64,000 bases of DNA from Salinigranum marinum (GTDB lineage Archaea; Halobacteriota; Halobacteria; Halobacteriales; Haloferacaceae). The notes beneath the pieces are model-generated. The model ran no database searches, was not told the origin of the DNA, and was given only the letters and a program-made list of their open reading frames with translations. Location of the stretch: contig NZ_CP100461.1 of NCBI RefSeq assembly GCF_024228675.1, positions 3,469,398 through 3,533,397 of the forward strand, given 5' to 3'. Position 1 is the first letter of the stretch, and each line of letters begins with the position of its first letter. Of the stretch, positions 24,288 to 32,684 are shown in pieces. Position numbers and translations under genes: made by a program.

Positions 24288-24827
24288 ACAGATCGTACTG
24301 GCCAGTGAACTGACTTAGTCGATTGCCGAGATCGGCCACAGGTTAGGCACAAATTCATCCCAGTTCATACAGACGCCTGATACTGAGAAGACAGTAATTT
24401 AAGATAAACACTGTGTCGCTCAGGGCGTATGCATTGAGAGCGCCGGTCTCAACTTCTGGTATTGTCTAATAGTTCATCGAACCGAAATGAAAATGCAACA
24501 AGAAGATGGCGATTGGATTCACTTTCGCCGTGGTTGGCTGATCTATTTGTAACGGCCTGGCTCTGTTGAGACCCCCTTCTTCAGATAGGTTCTCGGGTGA
24601 AACAGCCGTTCAGTAGGTGTGCGAACCGACCGCTGGGTTTCCTACCAGTATCAGATGATGTTCAGAGCGCCGTGCAAGATGCAGGGCGCGAATCGGTCGT
24701 AATGACTAGCAGAAGTTGACCATATCAGAGTAGTGGGATCAAGTTGCTAAAATTTGTTTTTGCAAATCACGCTACAAAATATCAGATTAGAAATAATTTT
24801 TCTGTCGGCATACTCTTTCTAGTGCTG
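24288..24827. other. AT-rich intergenic region with a possible degenerate transposon end
   Basis: 540 nt without a credible gene. Near 24551-24570 the text CGGCCTGGCTCTGTTGAGAC is the reverse complement of a word close to TTTCAACAGAGCC at about 28796-28808, in inverted orientation, which looks like the ends of an old insertion sequence. A promoter for the FMN reductase gene probably lies in the AT tract 24740-24820. Confidence 0.45.
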
Positions 24828-25427
24828 ATGACAAACCGAACCACCCCACACGTGGTTGCAATCTGTGGCAGTTTGCGTGACGAAAGTCGGACACGTATCG
24901 CCACGAATGTAGCCCTCATAGCCGCAGACAAGGCAGGTGCGACGACGGAATTCGTAGATCTGCGGTCCTACGATTTGCCGAGTTTGAACGCTGTGAATAC
25001 AGAGATCCCGGACGCTGAGGCCCTTCAGAAAACCATTAGTGGGGCTGATAGCGTCCTGCTCGGGACGCCCAATTACCACGGGTCCTACTCTGGAACACTC
25101 AAGAACGCGCTTGACTACTGTGGCCGTGACGAATTCGAGGGAAAGACTGTCGGTTTGCTTGAAGTCGCAGCGGGGGAGTTTCCTGGCTCGGCACTTACCC
25201 ACCTTCGAACTGTCAGCCGAACGCTTCGTGCCTGGACCTTACCGACGGAGGTTGCGGTTCCCAACTCGCACGCACTGATCACCGACGATGGTATCAGCGA
25301 CTCCGAGATCGCCGAGCGGACGCGCCGATTGGGGCAAGAACTCGTTGCTTATGCAGGCGTGTCGAATCATCCGGAACCGAACCAACAGTCAGTTTTCCAT
25401 ACAACCGACTGCGAGGCAGACGACTAA
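24828..25427 (+). CDS. NADPH-dependent FMN reductase family protein
   Basis: A 199-aa flavodoxin-fold reductase: VVAICGSLRDESRTRIATNVAL (phosphate-binding loop for FMN), FVDLRSYDLPSLNA, and the flavin motif LLGTPNYHGSYSGTLKNALDYCG. The family reduces FMN, azo dyes, quinones or chromate with NAD(P)H. The start at ATG 24828 gives a standard N-terminus; the earlier ATG at 24744 lies in AT-rich leader. Only one base separates its stop from the next ATG, so it is co-transcribed with the quinone oxidoreductase-like gene, suggesting joint handling of quinones or electrophiles. Confidence 0.88.
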   Translation: MTNRTTPHVVAICGSLRDESRTRIATNVALIAADKAGATTEFVDLRSYDLPSLNAVNTEIPDAEALQKTISGADSVLLGTPNYHGSYSGTLKNALDYCGRDEFEGKTVGLLEVAAGEFPGSALTHLRTVSRTLRAWTLPTEVAVPNSHALITDDGISDSEIAERTRRLGQELVAYAGVSNHPEPNQQSVFHTTDCEADD

Positions 25428-25428
25428 T

Positions 25429-26385
25429 ATGAAAGCGATTCAGCTCACAGAAACCGACGGAACAGACGCGCTGACTTACGAAAGTGTTCCACGTCCAAAG
25501 CCTGACAACGACGAACTACTAGTGCGCGTACACGCGGCTGGCGTGAATCCACTGGACTGGCTCATCTGCCGTGGCATCCTCCCGGAGTTACGCGACGAAC
25601 CGCTGCCGTGGATTCCCGGCTGGGAACTCTCGGGCGTCGTCGAATCTGTTGGGGCGGACGTAACGAAGTTCGAACCGGAAGACGCCGTTTGTGGCATGGT
25701 TCGGTTGCCTGGTGCTGGCGGAACGTTCGCTGAATACACCACGATGACTGTGGATGAAGTCACAGCAAAGCCGCCGTCACTCTCGCATACCGAGGCTGCG
25801 GGCCTTCCGATGGCAGGCCAGACTGCCTTTCACGCGCTGTATCAGGCGAGCGAACTTGATGCTGGGCAACGCGTTCTCGTCCACGCCGCCGCCGGTGGTG
25901 TCGGCCATATAGCCGTCCAGTTCGCAACGAATACCGGTGCACATGTGATTGGTACTGCATCCGGGCGAAACGAACAGTTTCTCAGAGGCCTCGGTATCGA
26001 TGAATTTGTCAACTACCGAGAGGAGCGGTTTGAGGACGTTATCGACGATGTCGATATTGTGTTGGATGCCATCGGTGGTGAGGTGCTCGAACGGTCGGTT
26101 GAGGTTGCCCAGTCAGGGGGCCTGATTGTCACACTTCCTGATCAGCCGGCAGCGGATACTATCGAACGATTCCAAGCCGAACACGACGTTGCAGTCCAGT
26201 TTTTCGATGTGCTTACCGAGTCAGACCCGGCGACACTTCAGTCGGTGACTGACCGGGTTGAGGGAGGGGTTCTCGAACCCACTATCAGTGGCAGCTATCC
26301 ACTCTCCGAGGCACAGGAGGCACTCGATAAGAGTGCAGACGGCCATGTACGCGGGAAGCTGGTGCTTGATTTAACGGCCGAATGA
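25429..26385 (+). CDS. Zinc-independent NADP-dependent alcohol dehydrogenase / quinone oxidoreductase
   Basis: A 318-aa MDR-superfamily enzyme. The N-terminal GroES-like domain (VRVHAAGVNPLDWLICRG, IPGWELSGVVESVG) lacks the zinc-ligand cysteines of alcohol dehydrogenases. The Rossmann domain has VLVHAAAGGVGHIAVQFA and the end GKLVLDL. These features match quinone oxidoreductase/zeta-crystallin-like reductases using NADPH. The ATG at 25429 lies 1 nt after the FMN reductase stop. The pair is followed by a regulator gene (26488) that could control it; that regulator is now disrupted by an insertion element. Confidence 0.9.
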   Translation: MKAIQLTETDGTDALTYESVPRPKPDNDELLVRVHAAGVNPLDWLICRGILPELRDEPLPWIPGWELSGVVESVGADVTKFEPEDAVCGMVRLPGAGGTFAEYTTMTVDEVTAKPPSLSHTEAAGLPMAGQTAFHALYQASELDAGQRVLVHAAAGGVGHIAVQFATNTGAHVIGTASGRNEQFLRGLGIDEFVNYREERFEDVIDDVDIVLDAIGGEVLERSVEVAQSGGLIVTLPDQPAADTIERFQAEHDVAVQFFDVLTESDPATLQSVTDRVEGGVLEPTISGSYPLSEAQEALDKSADGHVRGKLVLDLTAE

Positions 26386-26487
26386 ACGGGACTGTTGTGG
26401 CGGAATGAGAGTCTGTCGAACTATCAATAATATTTCAAAAGCGAACTTGTCCAAGCCTTTTACCATCTTTAGCATCATATTCGGCAT

Positions 26488-27171
26488 ATGAATCGGCTTG
26501 AGGCCATGGAACTTGCTGAGGAATCGGAGCACTGTCTCAGGCCAGCCGAAGCGTTCGCGCTCATTGGGGACGAAACGCGAGTCGCAATCTTAGAAGCACT
26601 CTGGCAGATCGACGAACAGCCAGCGGAGTTCACCACACTCTACGAGATGACTGAGACAGACAATAGTGCCCAGTTCAATTACCACCTAGACCAGCTAACC
26701 GGGCATTTCGTCTGCAAACGCGATGACGGATACGAACTCCGGACTGCCGGGAAGAGAGTTATCCAAGCCGTGGTCGAGGGGTCGTTCAATGCCCACCCTG
26801 ATATTGAGCCGTTCGAAACCGGGGATCAGTGTACCCAGTGTAGTGGATCACTCGTGGCGACATACGCCGAGGAGAAACTCGCGATAAGCTGTCCCGCCTG
26901 TGGTCGTACACATGGACAGTACTCGTTCCCGCCGGGTGGGTTGATCGGTCGCGACGAACAGGCCATCCTTTCTGCGTTCAACCAACGGGTGCGACATCTA
27001 CATTGCCTCGCCAGAGATGGTGTCTGTCCCAAATGCAGTGGCCAGATGAAGACACGAGTCGCCCGGGGGGACGACTGCTTTCTCGATTCCGATCTTCGCG
27101 CCGAATATACCTGTAAGCAGTGCCAGCATAGCCTCTGCTCTCCAATTGGGCTAGTGCCGCTTCAGCCCTGA
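26488..27171 (+). pseudogene. ArsR-like regulator with zinc ribbon, 5' part, interrupted by IS630 element
   Basis: The N-terminal winged helix (LRPAEAFALIGDETRVAILEALWQ...NSAQFNYHLDQLTGHFV) is followed by two zinc-knuckle pairs, CTQCSG...CPACGR and CPKCSG...CKQCQH. Codon 222 (CTA, 27151-27153) is the last native codon; the remaining codons to the stop at 27171 are read from the insertion element. Joining 27153 to 28374, with one TA retained, continues in frame for 79 more residues (301 aa in all). The regulator's C-terminal domain is therefore cut off. It may have governed the oxidoreductase operon just upstream. The truncated protein keeps an intact DNA-binding part, so residual activity is possible. 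Confidence 0.85.
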
Positions 27172-28371
27172 ACTGCTAGATTTTTCTCCTCAGCGCACCT
27201 CTTAGGAGTATCAGACGTGTTCTGAAGTCCATCATGCCACGAACCAAACAGTACGTTGTCGATCTGTCTGCCGATGAACGAGCTGAACTCGAAGCGATGC
27301 TAGCGGCTGGAACGCACAAAACACGCGTTCTCACGCGTGCACGGTGTCTCTTGCACGCCGATGACGGCTTGACTGACAAGCAGGTCAGTCAAGCCGTCGG
27401 CTGTCACCCCGGCACGGTTGGACGCATTCGGAAACGGTACGTGGAGGACGGCCTTGCGGCGATTAATCGCCGCGAGGCCGACCGTGTCTACGAGCGTAAA
27501 CTCGATGGGCGCGAAGAAGCTCACCTCATCGCATTGGCCTGTAGCGACCCACCAGAAGGACGCTCTCGCTGGTCGCTTCACCTTCTAGCCGAACACCTCG
27601 TTGCCCTCAACGAGATCGACGTCGAGTCGATCTCTCACGAAACCGTCCGACAGGTGCTAAAAAAACACGGCTACACCCTCACCGATCAGAATCGTGGGTG
27701 ATCAAACCCGAACACAACGCCGCGTTTGTCTGTCGGATGGAAGACCTCCTCGACCTCTACCACGAACCGTACGACCCAGTTCGTCCTGTCGTCTGCTTCG
27801 ACGAGAGTAACAAAGCGCTTCACAAGCACGTCCGTGACCCGCTCCCGGCCCGTCCGGGAGCGGTCGCTCGGTACGACTACACCTACGAACGAAACGGCAC
27901 ACGGAACCTCTTCATGATGAGTGAACCGCTCGTTGGCTGGCGACACGTCGAGGTGACAAAACGCCGTCGCAAGCAAGAATTCGTCCAGCAGATGCAGACA
28001 CTTTCCGATGAGCACTACCCGGATGCCGAGTGCATCCGGGTGGTGCTCGACAACCTCGATACGCACAAAGCCTACGCGTTCTACGAATTTCTCCCACCGA
28101 AGGAAGCACGCCGTCTGCTTGGGAAGCTAGAGTTCCATTTCACGCCCAAACACGGTAGCTGGCTCAACATGGCCGAAATAGAGTTCAGCGCACTCACTAC
28201 CGAATGCCTCGATCGTCGTATTCCCGACGCAGCGACCCTCCGTGCGGAGGTAGCTGCGTGGGAGCGCACTCGAAATGAGGATAACTCGGCCATCGACTGG
28301 CAGTTCACCACCGAGGACGCACGTATCAAACTCCGTCAGCTATATCCAACAAATCACGCTTGAAGCGGCAC
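27154..28371 (+). mobile_element. IS630-family insertion sequence, 1218 bp, TA target duplication
   Basis: The terminal inverted repeats begin GTGCCGCTTCA at the left (27154) and, as reverse complement, at the right (TGAAGCGGCAC, 28361-28371), with partial matching further in. The dinucleotide TA flanks both ends (27152-27153 and 28372-28373), the hallmark of IS630/Tc1-mariner insertion. One transposase in two frames fills it. The transposase stop codon (TGA at 28361) is formed by the right inverted repeat itself. It interrupts a regulator gene whose reading frame is regained exactly when the element plus one TA is removed. Confidence 0.95.
27234..28363 (+). CDS. IS630-family transposase, in two overlapping frames
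   Basis: The first frame (27234-27701, 155 aa) has the N-terminal helix-turn-helix DNA-binding region (GLTDKQVSQAVGCHPGTVGRIRKRYVEDG) and a winged segment. The second frame (27698-28363, 221 aa, -1 relative) holds the DDE catalytic core: D in VVCFDESNK, D in VVLDNLDTHK and E in HGSWLNMAEIEF. The two overlap by 4 nt at CGTGGGTGATC. A -1 slip there would join them, as in IS630 members with programmed frameshifting. Alternatively a base was lost from an ancestral CGTTGGGTGATC (Arg-Trp-Val-Ile). Whether a full transposase is made is thus open. Confidence 0.9.
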
Positions 28372-28373
28372 TA

Positions 28374-28613
28374 GTTCTCCTTGACGAGTCAGCGGTTATC
28401 TCGTTTTACCGAGACCACGGTCTCGATTTGCGGGCGACACCATACTGGCGGCTGGACTGGTGTGTGAGTGACGACTACACCACTGTCCAGTCGAACGACC
28501 CATGGGAGATTGCTGTTTCGATCGTTCACAATGCTGACACACTTACTGTCACTCTCAATAGGAATCTCGCCGTCACGGATATCAAACGGGATACGCCACG
28601 CTCTGTGTCCTGA
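28374..28613 (+). pseudogene. 3' part of the IS-interrupted regulator gene
   Basis: Downstream of the insertion element, 79 codons and a stop continue the regulator: VLLDESAVISFYRDHGLDLRATPYW...WEIAVSIVHNADTLTVTLNRNLAVTDIKRDT. The frame matches codon 222 at 27151-27153 after element removal. It encodes the predicted C-terminal ligand domain. It has no start of its own and is unlikely to be translated separately. Confidence 0.85.
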
Positions 28614-29159
28614 GACCAGAGTGGTTGTGAATCAGCCGTTTAGATCGTCTCTACGCAATAGTACTCCGTGCTGAATTTAGCCTCTATATCTTGCACGGGT
28701 CACTTACCACTTGATGGATAGGTCTCAATCGCCTGCGCTAATTCGTCCACCTGTATTGACCACACCAATCTGGAAAACGTCATCTGATAAGGATTTCAAC
28801 AGAGCCAACGGCCTGTTCTCAGGTCTTGGTAGAGGGCAATATTTCGGCCCTCGGTCACACGCTACAAAACCCCCTCAGAGTGTACTCTATTCACCTCTTG
28901 ATTACGACTGTCCTCTGTCAGAGGGTAGCAGACGCGATTCCCTGACGTTCGTTCACTTCTCCTCGGAAATGTATGGATAGAAAGCTGGCCTCGGCACTCA
29001 TAGGGTTCGTCACCACCGGGTGCCACCCCGGTTCGGGGCGAGTGCATCGTCATCGGCCACTCGTACCTCCGACGTACAGCCTCAAACCGGTTCCGCGTCG
29101 TCGGTCCGGACGGCTCGGAGACGACGCAGCTGTGGGTCCTCCCGGTCTCGGCCGGTCTC
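28614..29159. other. Right flank of island: noncoding, old transposon fragment and boundary repeat
   Basis: About 545 nt without a supported gene; small ORFs (such as 28711-28980) have no recognisable features. It contains TTTCAACAGAGCC at about 28796, inverted relative to a similar word near 24551. The 14-nt boundary repeat lies at 28987-29000, after which G+C rises to the host level. Confidence 0.5.
28987..29000. repeat. Boundary repeat copy 3 (right end of island)
   Basis: GGCCTCGGCACTCA, identical to the first 14 nt of the copy at 21376, and including the C that differs in copy 2. It marks the exact change from AT-rich island sequence to GC-rich host sequence. Confidence 0.7.
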
Positions 29160-30512
29160 TCAGATCGCAGACCGGCCCGACGGAGCCAGCGCGCCGAGTG
29201 CGACTCGTCGGCGCTCATCGGCGTCGTCCGACGGGAAGGCGGCGTCGACGGTTTCGATTCTGACGATGGCGTCGAAGCCTTGCTCGTCTCTGATCGTGGT
29301 CCGGAGTCCCTCTGCCAGCCCCTCCGGCGGGAGGCCGTCGCGTGTATCGACGACGACGGTCACCTCGACCATCTGGTTGAACAGTACCGATCTGAGCGGC
29401 GAGACGTCCACGTCCGCCTCGACGAGCCGTGCGCCGCGGTACTCCTCGTCGGCGAGGGTGCGCTCGACCTCCTCGTGCAGGTTCGACTCGAACTCCGCGT
29501 CGACGAGCGAGAGCGCGCTGGTGAGGACGAGCACGAGGCTCAACAGCACGAGGGAGACGGCGATGACGCCGACGAGTCTGATCGTCGTCTTCCGTGCCGT
29601 TCCCACCCGGTCTGCGACGACCGGGCGGTAGCCACTGACCCACAGGAGCCCGAGCGCGACGAGGTTCACGGCGAGGACGTTCACGAGCAGGAGCGTCCCG
29701 GCCTCGAACACCGCGAGCGGCTCGTTCCACGCGACCCCGATGCCGACCGTAGCCGCCGGCGGGACGAGCGCCACGGCGATCATCGCGCCGACGAGCACCG
29801 ACGACACGCCCCGGGTGAGGCTGAAGACGGCGGCGACGCCGGCCCCGATGGCGAGGACGAGCGAGAGCACGTTCGGCGCGAGTCGCTCTTGCACCTGCGG
29901 GACGCTCAGTGGGTCGAACCCGGGCGGGACGAGGAGCGTCTCCTTGAGGAGCACCGAAAAGGCGAGTGCGCTCACGATGGCGAGCGCCACGCCGAACAGC
30001 TGCAAGCCGACGCCCCGCCGGAACAGTTTCGGTTCGTACAGGACGCTCCCGACGGCGGCGGAGATCGCGGGTCCCATGACGGGTGCGATGATCATCGCGC
30101 CGATGATGACGGCCGCGGAGTTCGACAGGAGGCCCGTCGTCGCGACGACGGCGCTCACGATCGTCATCACGACGAACGTCGAGAGCGCGGGGGCCATCTC
30201 CTCGGCCCGCGCGATGAGCTCCGGACGGGAGAGCGCGAGGGCCGTGTAGTTCGTCCGGAGGCGCTCGAAGTTCTTCGAGACGACCGTCTCCGCGGAGAGC
30301 ACGACGGTGAAGCCGTCTTCTTCGACGCCCGCGTCACGGAGTCGGCTCAACACCGGCTCCACCGCGCTCGTCGGCAGCGGAAACGAGACGTGTGCCTCGT
30401 ACTCCGCTCTGCCGACCTCTTCACTGAGTGCGTAGTCGATCCCCGCCTCGTCCAACGCGTGGAGGACCGCTTCACGACGTCCGCGCGGAATAAGCACCTG
30501 TACTAGACGCAT
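29160..30512 (-). CDS. DUF389 (TIGR00341) family membrane protein
   Basis: A 450-aa protein. The first about 85 residues form a ferredoxin-like cytosolic domain (MRLVQVLIPRGRREAVLHALDEAGIDY). The central DUF389 membrane domain follows, with its conserved SNSAAVIIGAMIIAPVMGPAISAAVGSVLY and GVSSVLVGAMIAVALVPPAATVGIGVAW, about 7-8 helices. A C-terminal soluble part after the last helix (SALSLVDAEFESNLHEEVE...) is outward or cytosolic. Function in archaea is unknown. The ATG at 30512 starts right at the conserved domain; the upstream open frame is an artefact. First host-like gene after the island. Confidence 0.88.
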   Translation of the reverse strand: MRLVQVLIPRGRREAVLHALDEAGIDYALSEEVGRAEYEAHVSFPLPTSAVEPVLSRLRDAGVEEDGFTVVLSAETVVSKNFERLRTNYTALALSRPELIARAEEMAPALSTFVVMTIVSAVVATTGLLSNSAAVIIGAMIIAPVMGPAISAAVGSVLYEPKLFRRGVGLQLFGVALAIVSALAFSVLLKETLLVPPGFDPLSVPQVQERLAPNVLSLVLAIGAGVAAVFSLTRGVSSVLVGAMIAVALVPPAATVGIGVAWNEPLAVFEAGTLLLVNVLAVNLVALGLLWVSGYRPVVADRVGTARKTTIRLVGVIAVSLVLLSLVLVLTSALSLVDAEFESNLHEEVERTLADEEYRGARLVEADVDVSPLRSVLFNQMVEVTVVVDTRDGLPPEGLAEGLRTTIRDEQGFDAIVRIETVDAAFPSDDADERRRVALGALAPSGRSAI

Positions 30513-30701
30513 CTTCCACAGTATTACAACTCGATGACATATGAACCAACCGCCCACGGCGGCCGGTCGTGGCCGCACGGCCCGGGCACCGATCCGCAAC
30601 CGAGCCTCCCGGGTGCCCGCGACTTCGACGACCGGCGACCGGGTGGGGCGCGTCCATCCGTTCGCGTCCGTCCGCGTCCGTCGACGACCGTCCGTCCCTA
30701 C

Positions 30702-31456
30702 TCAGCTCCCGTCCGGACCGTCTACCGGCACCGTCCGCGGCTCGCTCCCGACGAGCCAGAGGATGTAGTGCTGGTCGGCGTCGCTCGGGTTCACGTCGCG
30801 GTGGACGACGGCCGGCGAGAGGTGGAACCACTCGCCCGTCCCGACGAGTTCCCGCTCGCTCGGTCCAATCCCCCACTGCATGTACCCCTCGCCCGCGGCG
30901 ACGTAGCCGAAGACGTGGTTGTCGCCGTGGTGGTGCCAACTCGACTCGACTCGACCGCGCCGGCGGCGTGACCCCGCACCTGCTGGACCGGACTGTCGGG
31001 GAAGGGGGTCAGCCGGGTGACGTTCTGCAGTGTTCCCGCCGAGGAGAGGTCGTCGTCGCCGGCGACGCGCGGCCGCACTGACGGTCGTCTCCGGGGACGA
31101 GCCGCGTCGACGACGAGCGGCCCCTCGCCGGCGAACCCGACGAGCGCGGCCTGCGCGTCGTCGGTCGCGACCTCGCGGTGGACCACTCCCGGAGGGACGA
31201 CGAAGAACTCCCCCGGGCCAACGTCGACGGACTCCCCGGGGTCGGGACCGAACTCGATCCGTCCGCGTCCGTCGAGGACGACGCCGTAGGCGGTCCGTTC
31301 GCCGTGGTGGTGCCACGACGACGTCCCGGCGAGCCGGGTCCGACAGAGCGCGAAGCCGTCGCTCTCGACCACGGTCTCGACCGTCGGCCGCGAGGTTCCC
31401 GCGACCGCGCGCACGTCCGCTGGTCCGATCACCACCACGTCGGAGTTCCCGGTCAT
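30702..31456 (-). pseudogene. Bicupin protein gene with a frameshift at a pentanucleotide repeat
   Basis: Two cupin domains are encoded in two frames. The first (from ATG 31456) contains SSWHHHGERTAYGVVLDGRGRIEFG and VVPPGVVHREV. The second, in the frame ending at 30702, repeats the pattern as SSWHHHGDNHVFGYVAAGEGYMQWG and LSPAVVHRDV. The break is at 30938-30956, where the coding strand reads three tandem GTCGA units; with two units the frames join as ...GAVESSWHHHG. The unbroken product would be about 249 aa with two His-rich metal sites. The first-frame reading continues into an Arg/Ser/Thr-rich tail to 30791, so the second domain is lost. Function of the intact protein is unknown. Confidence 0.8.
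30938..30956 (-). repeat. Pentanucleotide tract (GTCGA)3 at the bicupin frameshift
   Basis: On the coding strand, GTCGA occurs three times in tandem followed by GTTGG. Loss of one 5-bp unit restores the bicupin frame. Slipped-strand replication would readily change the count. Confidence 0.75.
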
Positions 31457-31546
31457 CGCCACCTTTCTACGCGCCGGATCGGCATAACCGTCGCTCCGGT
31501 GTCGTCAGAACGACTGCCCGGTCGGGGTCGCGTCGGGGAGGTGTCG

Positions 31547-32008
31547 TTACTCGCGGTCGTCGTCGCTGTCGCCGTCGCCGTTACCGTTGATGTTCACCGT
31601 CAGGACGGGGACGGGGGCGTCGGCGACGACCCGTGCCGAGACGCTCCCGACCATGTTCTGTCGGTAGTTCGAGCCGTGGGTTCCCATGGTGACGATGTCG
31701 ATCCCGGCCTCCTCGACGTAGGCGATGATCTCTTCCGCGGGGCTCCCGCGACGGAGGACGGCCGTGGTCTCGACGTCGCCCGCCGCGAGTCGGTTGAGCG
31801 CGGCGGCGGTCGCCTCGTCGCCCTCGCCTTCGAGTTCGCCGACCACGTCGTCGACGAGGTCGGGCGCGAGCGTCAGGAAGGCGCGGTCGTCGACCACGTA
31901 GAGGACGTGGACCGTCGCGTCGTGGCGTCGGGCGAGATCGAGCGTGTGGGCGTAGACGTCGTCCATCGACTCGGTCCCGTCCGTCGGAAGCAGGATATCG
32001 TCGTACAT
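31547..32008 (-). CDS. Universal stress protein (UspA family)
   Basis: A 153-aa UspA-fold protein: MYDDILLPTDGTES at the start, VLYVVDDRAF, and the ATP-binding signature GTHGSNYRQNMVGSVSARVVADAPVPVLTV (G-x2-G-x9-G-S). It has an acidic C-terminal tail (NINGNGDGDSDDD). The ATG at 32008 is preferred to the one at 32035 because the family starts at M-x-D-D-I-L. It likely acts as a cytosolic nucleotide-binding stress factor. Confidence 0.9.
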   Translation of the reverse strand: MYDDILLPTDGTESMDDVYAHTLDLARRHDATVHVLYVVDDRAFLTLAPDLVDDVVGELEGEGDEATAAALNRLAAGDVETTAVLRRGSPAEEIIAYVEEAGIDIVTMGTHGSNYRQNMVGSVSARVVADAPVPVLTVNINGNGDGDSDDDRE

Positions 32009-32120
32009 CGGGCTCGTTCGGAGAGAGTACGTCACGGGGCAAGAACGCTGTCATCCGTTCTCACCGCCCGGGAAGCGCCCGGGGGAGCACCTATGTCGCT
32101 CGACTCCGTCGGAGGAGACG

Positions 32121-32585
32121 ATGGCTCTGCCACGACGCACCGACGCGGAGCTCAGACGGGCGTTTACGGGGCTCGTCGTCGAGAGCCTCGCCGTCCGCCA
32201 GGACGTCGCTCGCGGGACGGTTCGGTGTGCGGCGTGTGCCAGCGCCGGTGACGACGCCGACCTCGGTGTCGGCGATATTGCCGTGGTCATGCTCCGGAAC
32301 TACGAGGGGTTCACCTGGGAGATCCAGGACGTCCTCTGCACCGAACACCGCGTCGAACGCGTCGCCGACGCCGTCGGGATCGACGCCGACGACCAGGCGA
32401 TCGTCTCGAGCGTGCTCGAAGCCGCCGGCTACCACTCGCCCGACGGCACCTACCACCCCGAGGCACTCACGCTCGGCGACGTCACCGTCCTCGACTACAG
32501 CTCCGCCGAAGAGGGGTACGCCGCGTCCGAGCGCGACGACTCGCGACCCGACGCGAACCCGGGCGCGGACGGGGACGGACGCTGA
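32121..32585 (+). CDS. Hypothetical protein with CxxC motif (154 aa)
   Basis: A 154-aa acidic protein. An N-terminal CAACAS motif (VRCAACASAGDDADLGVGDIAV) and a third Cys in DVLCTEHRVERV suggest a metal site. The remainder is soluble, with a Pro/Asp-rich tail. No family recognised. The ATG at 32121 follows AGGAGACG, a good ribosome site. It precedes the ArsA-like ATPase by 99 nt that carry two hairpin repeats. Confidence 0.7.
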   Translation: MALPRRTDAELRRAFTGLVVESLAVRQDVARGTVRCAACASAGDDADLGVGDIAVVMLRNYEGFTWEIQDVLCTEHRVERVADAVGIDADDQAIVSSVLEAAGYHSPDGTYHPEALTLGDVTVLDYSSAEEGYAASERDDSRPDANPGADGDGR

Positions 32586-32614
32586 TCCGCCGCCCCCGCG
32601 GCGTCGTCCCGGCC

Positions 32615-32663
32615 CACGTCTTTGGACGTGCCCGGGCCCGCCCGACCCACGTCTTTGTACGTG
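32615..32663. promoter_or_regulatory. Two direct copies of a CACGTC-TTTG-RACGTG hairpin before the ArsA-like gene
   Basis: CACGTCTTTGGACGTG (32615-32630, perfect 6-bp arms) and CACGTCTTTGTACGTG (32648-32663, 5-bp arms) are repeated 33 bp apart in related flanks (CCCACGTC, GTGxCCGG). The second ends 21 nt before the ATG at 32685. They may be a double operator or RNA hairpins; the first could also end transcription of the preceding gene. Confidence 0.55.
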
Positions 32664-32684
32664 TCCGGCTCCTCTGTCGACACG

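Noticed and set aside
28711-28980. An 89-codon ORF at the right end of the island
   Set aside because: No ribosome site, no motif, and it runs through boundary debris.
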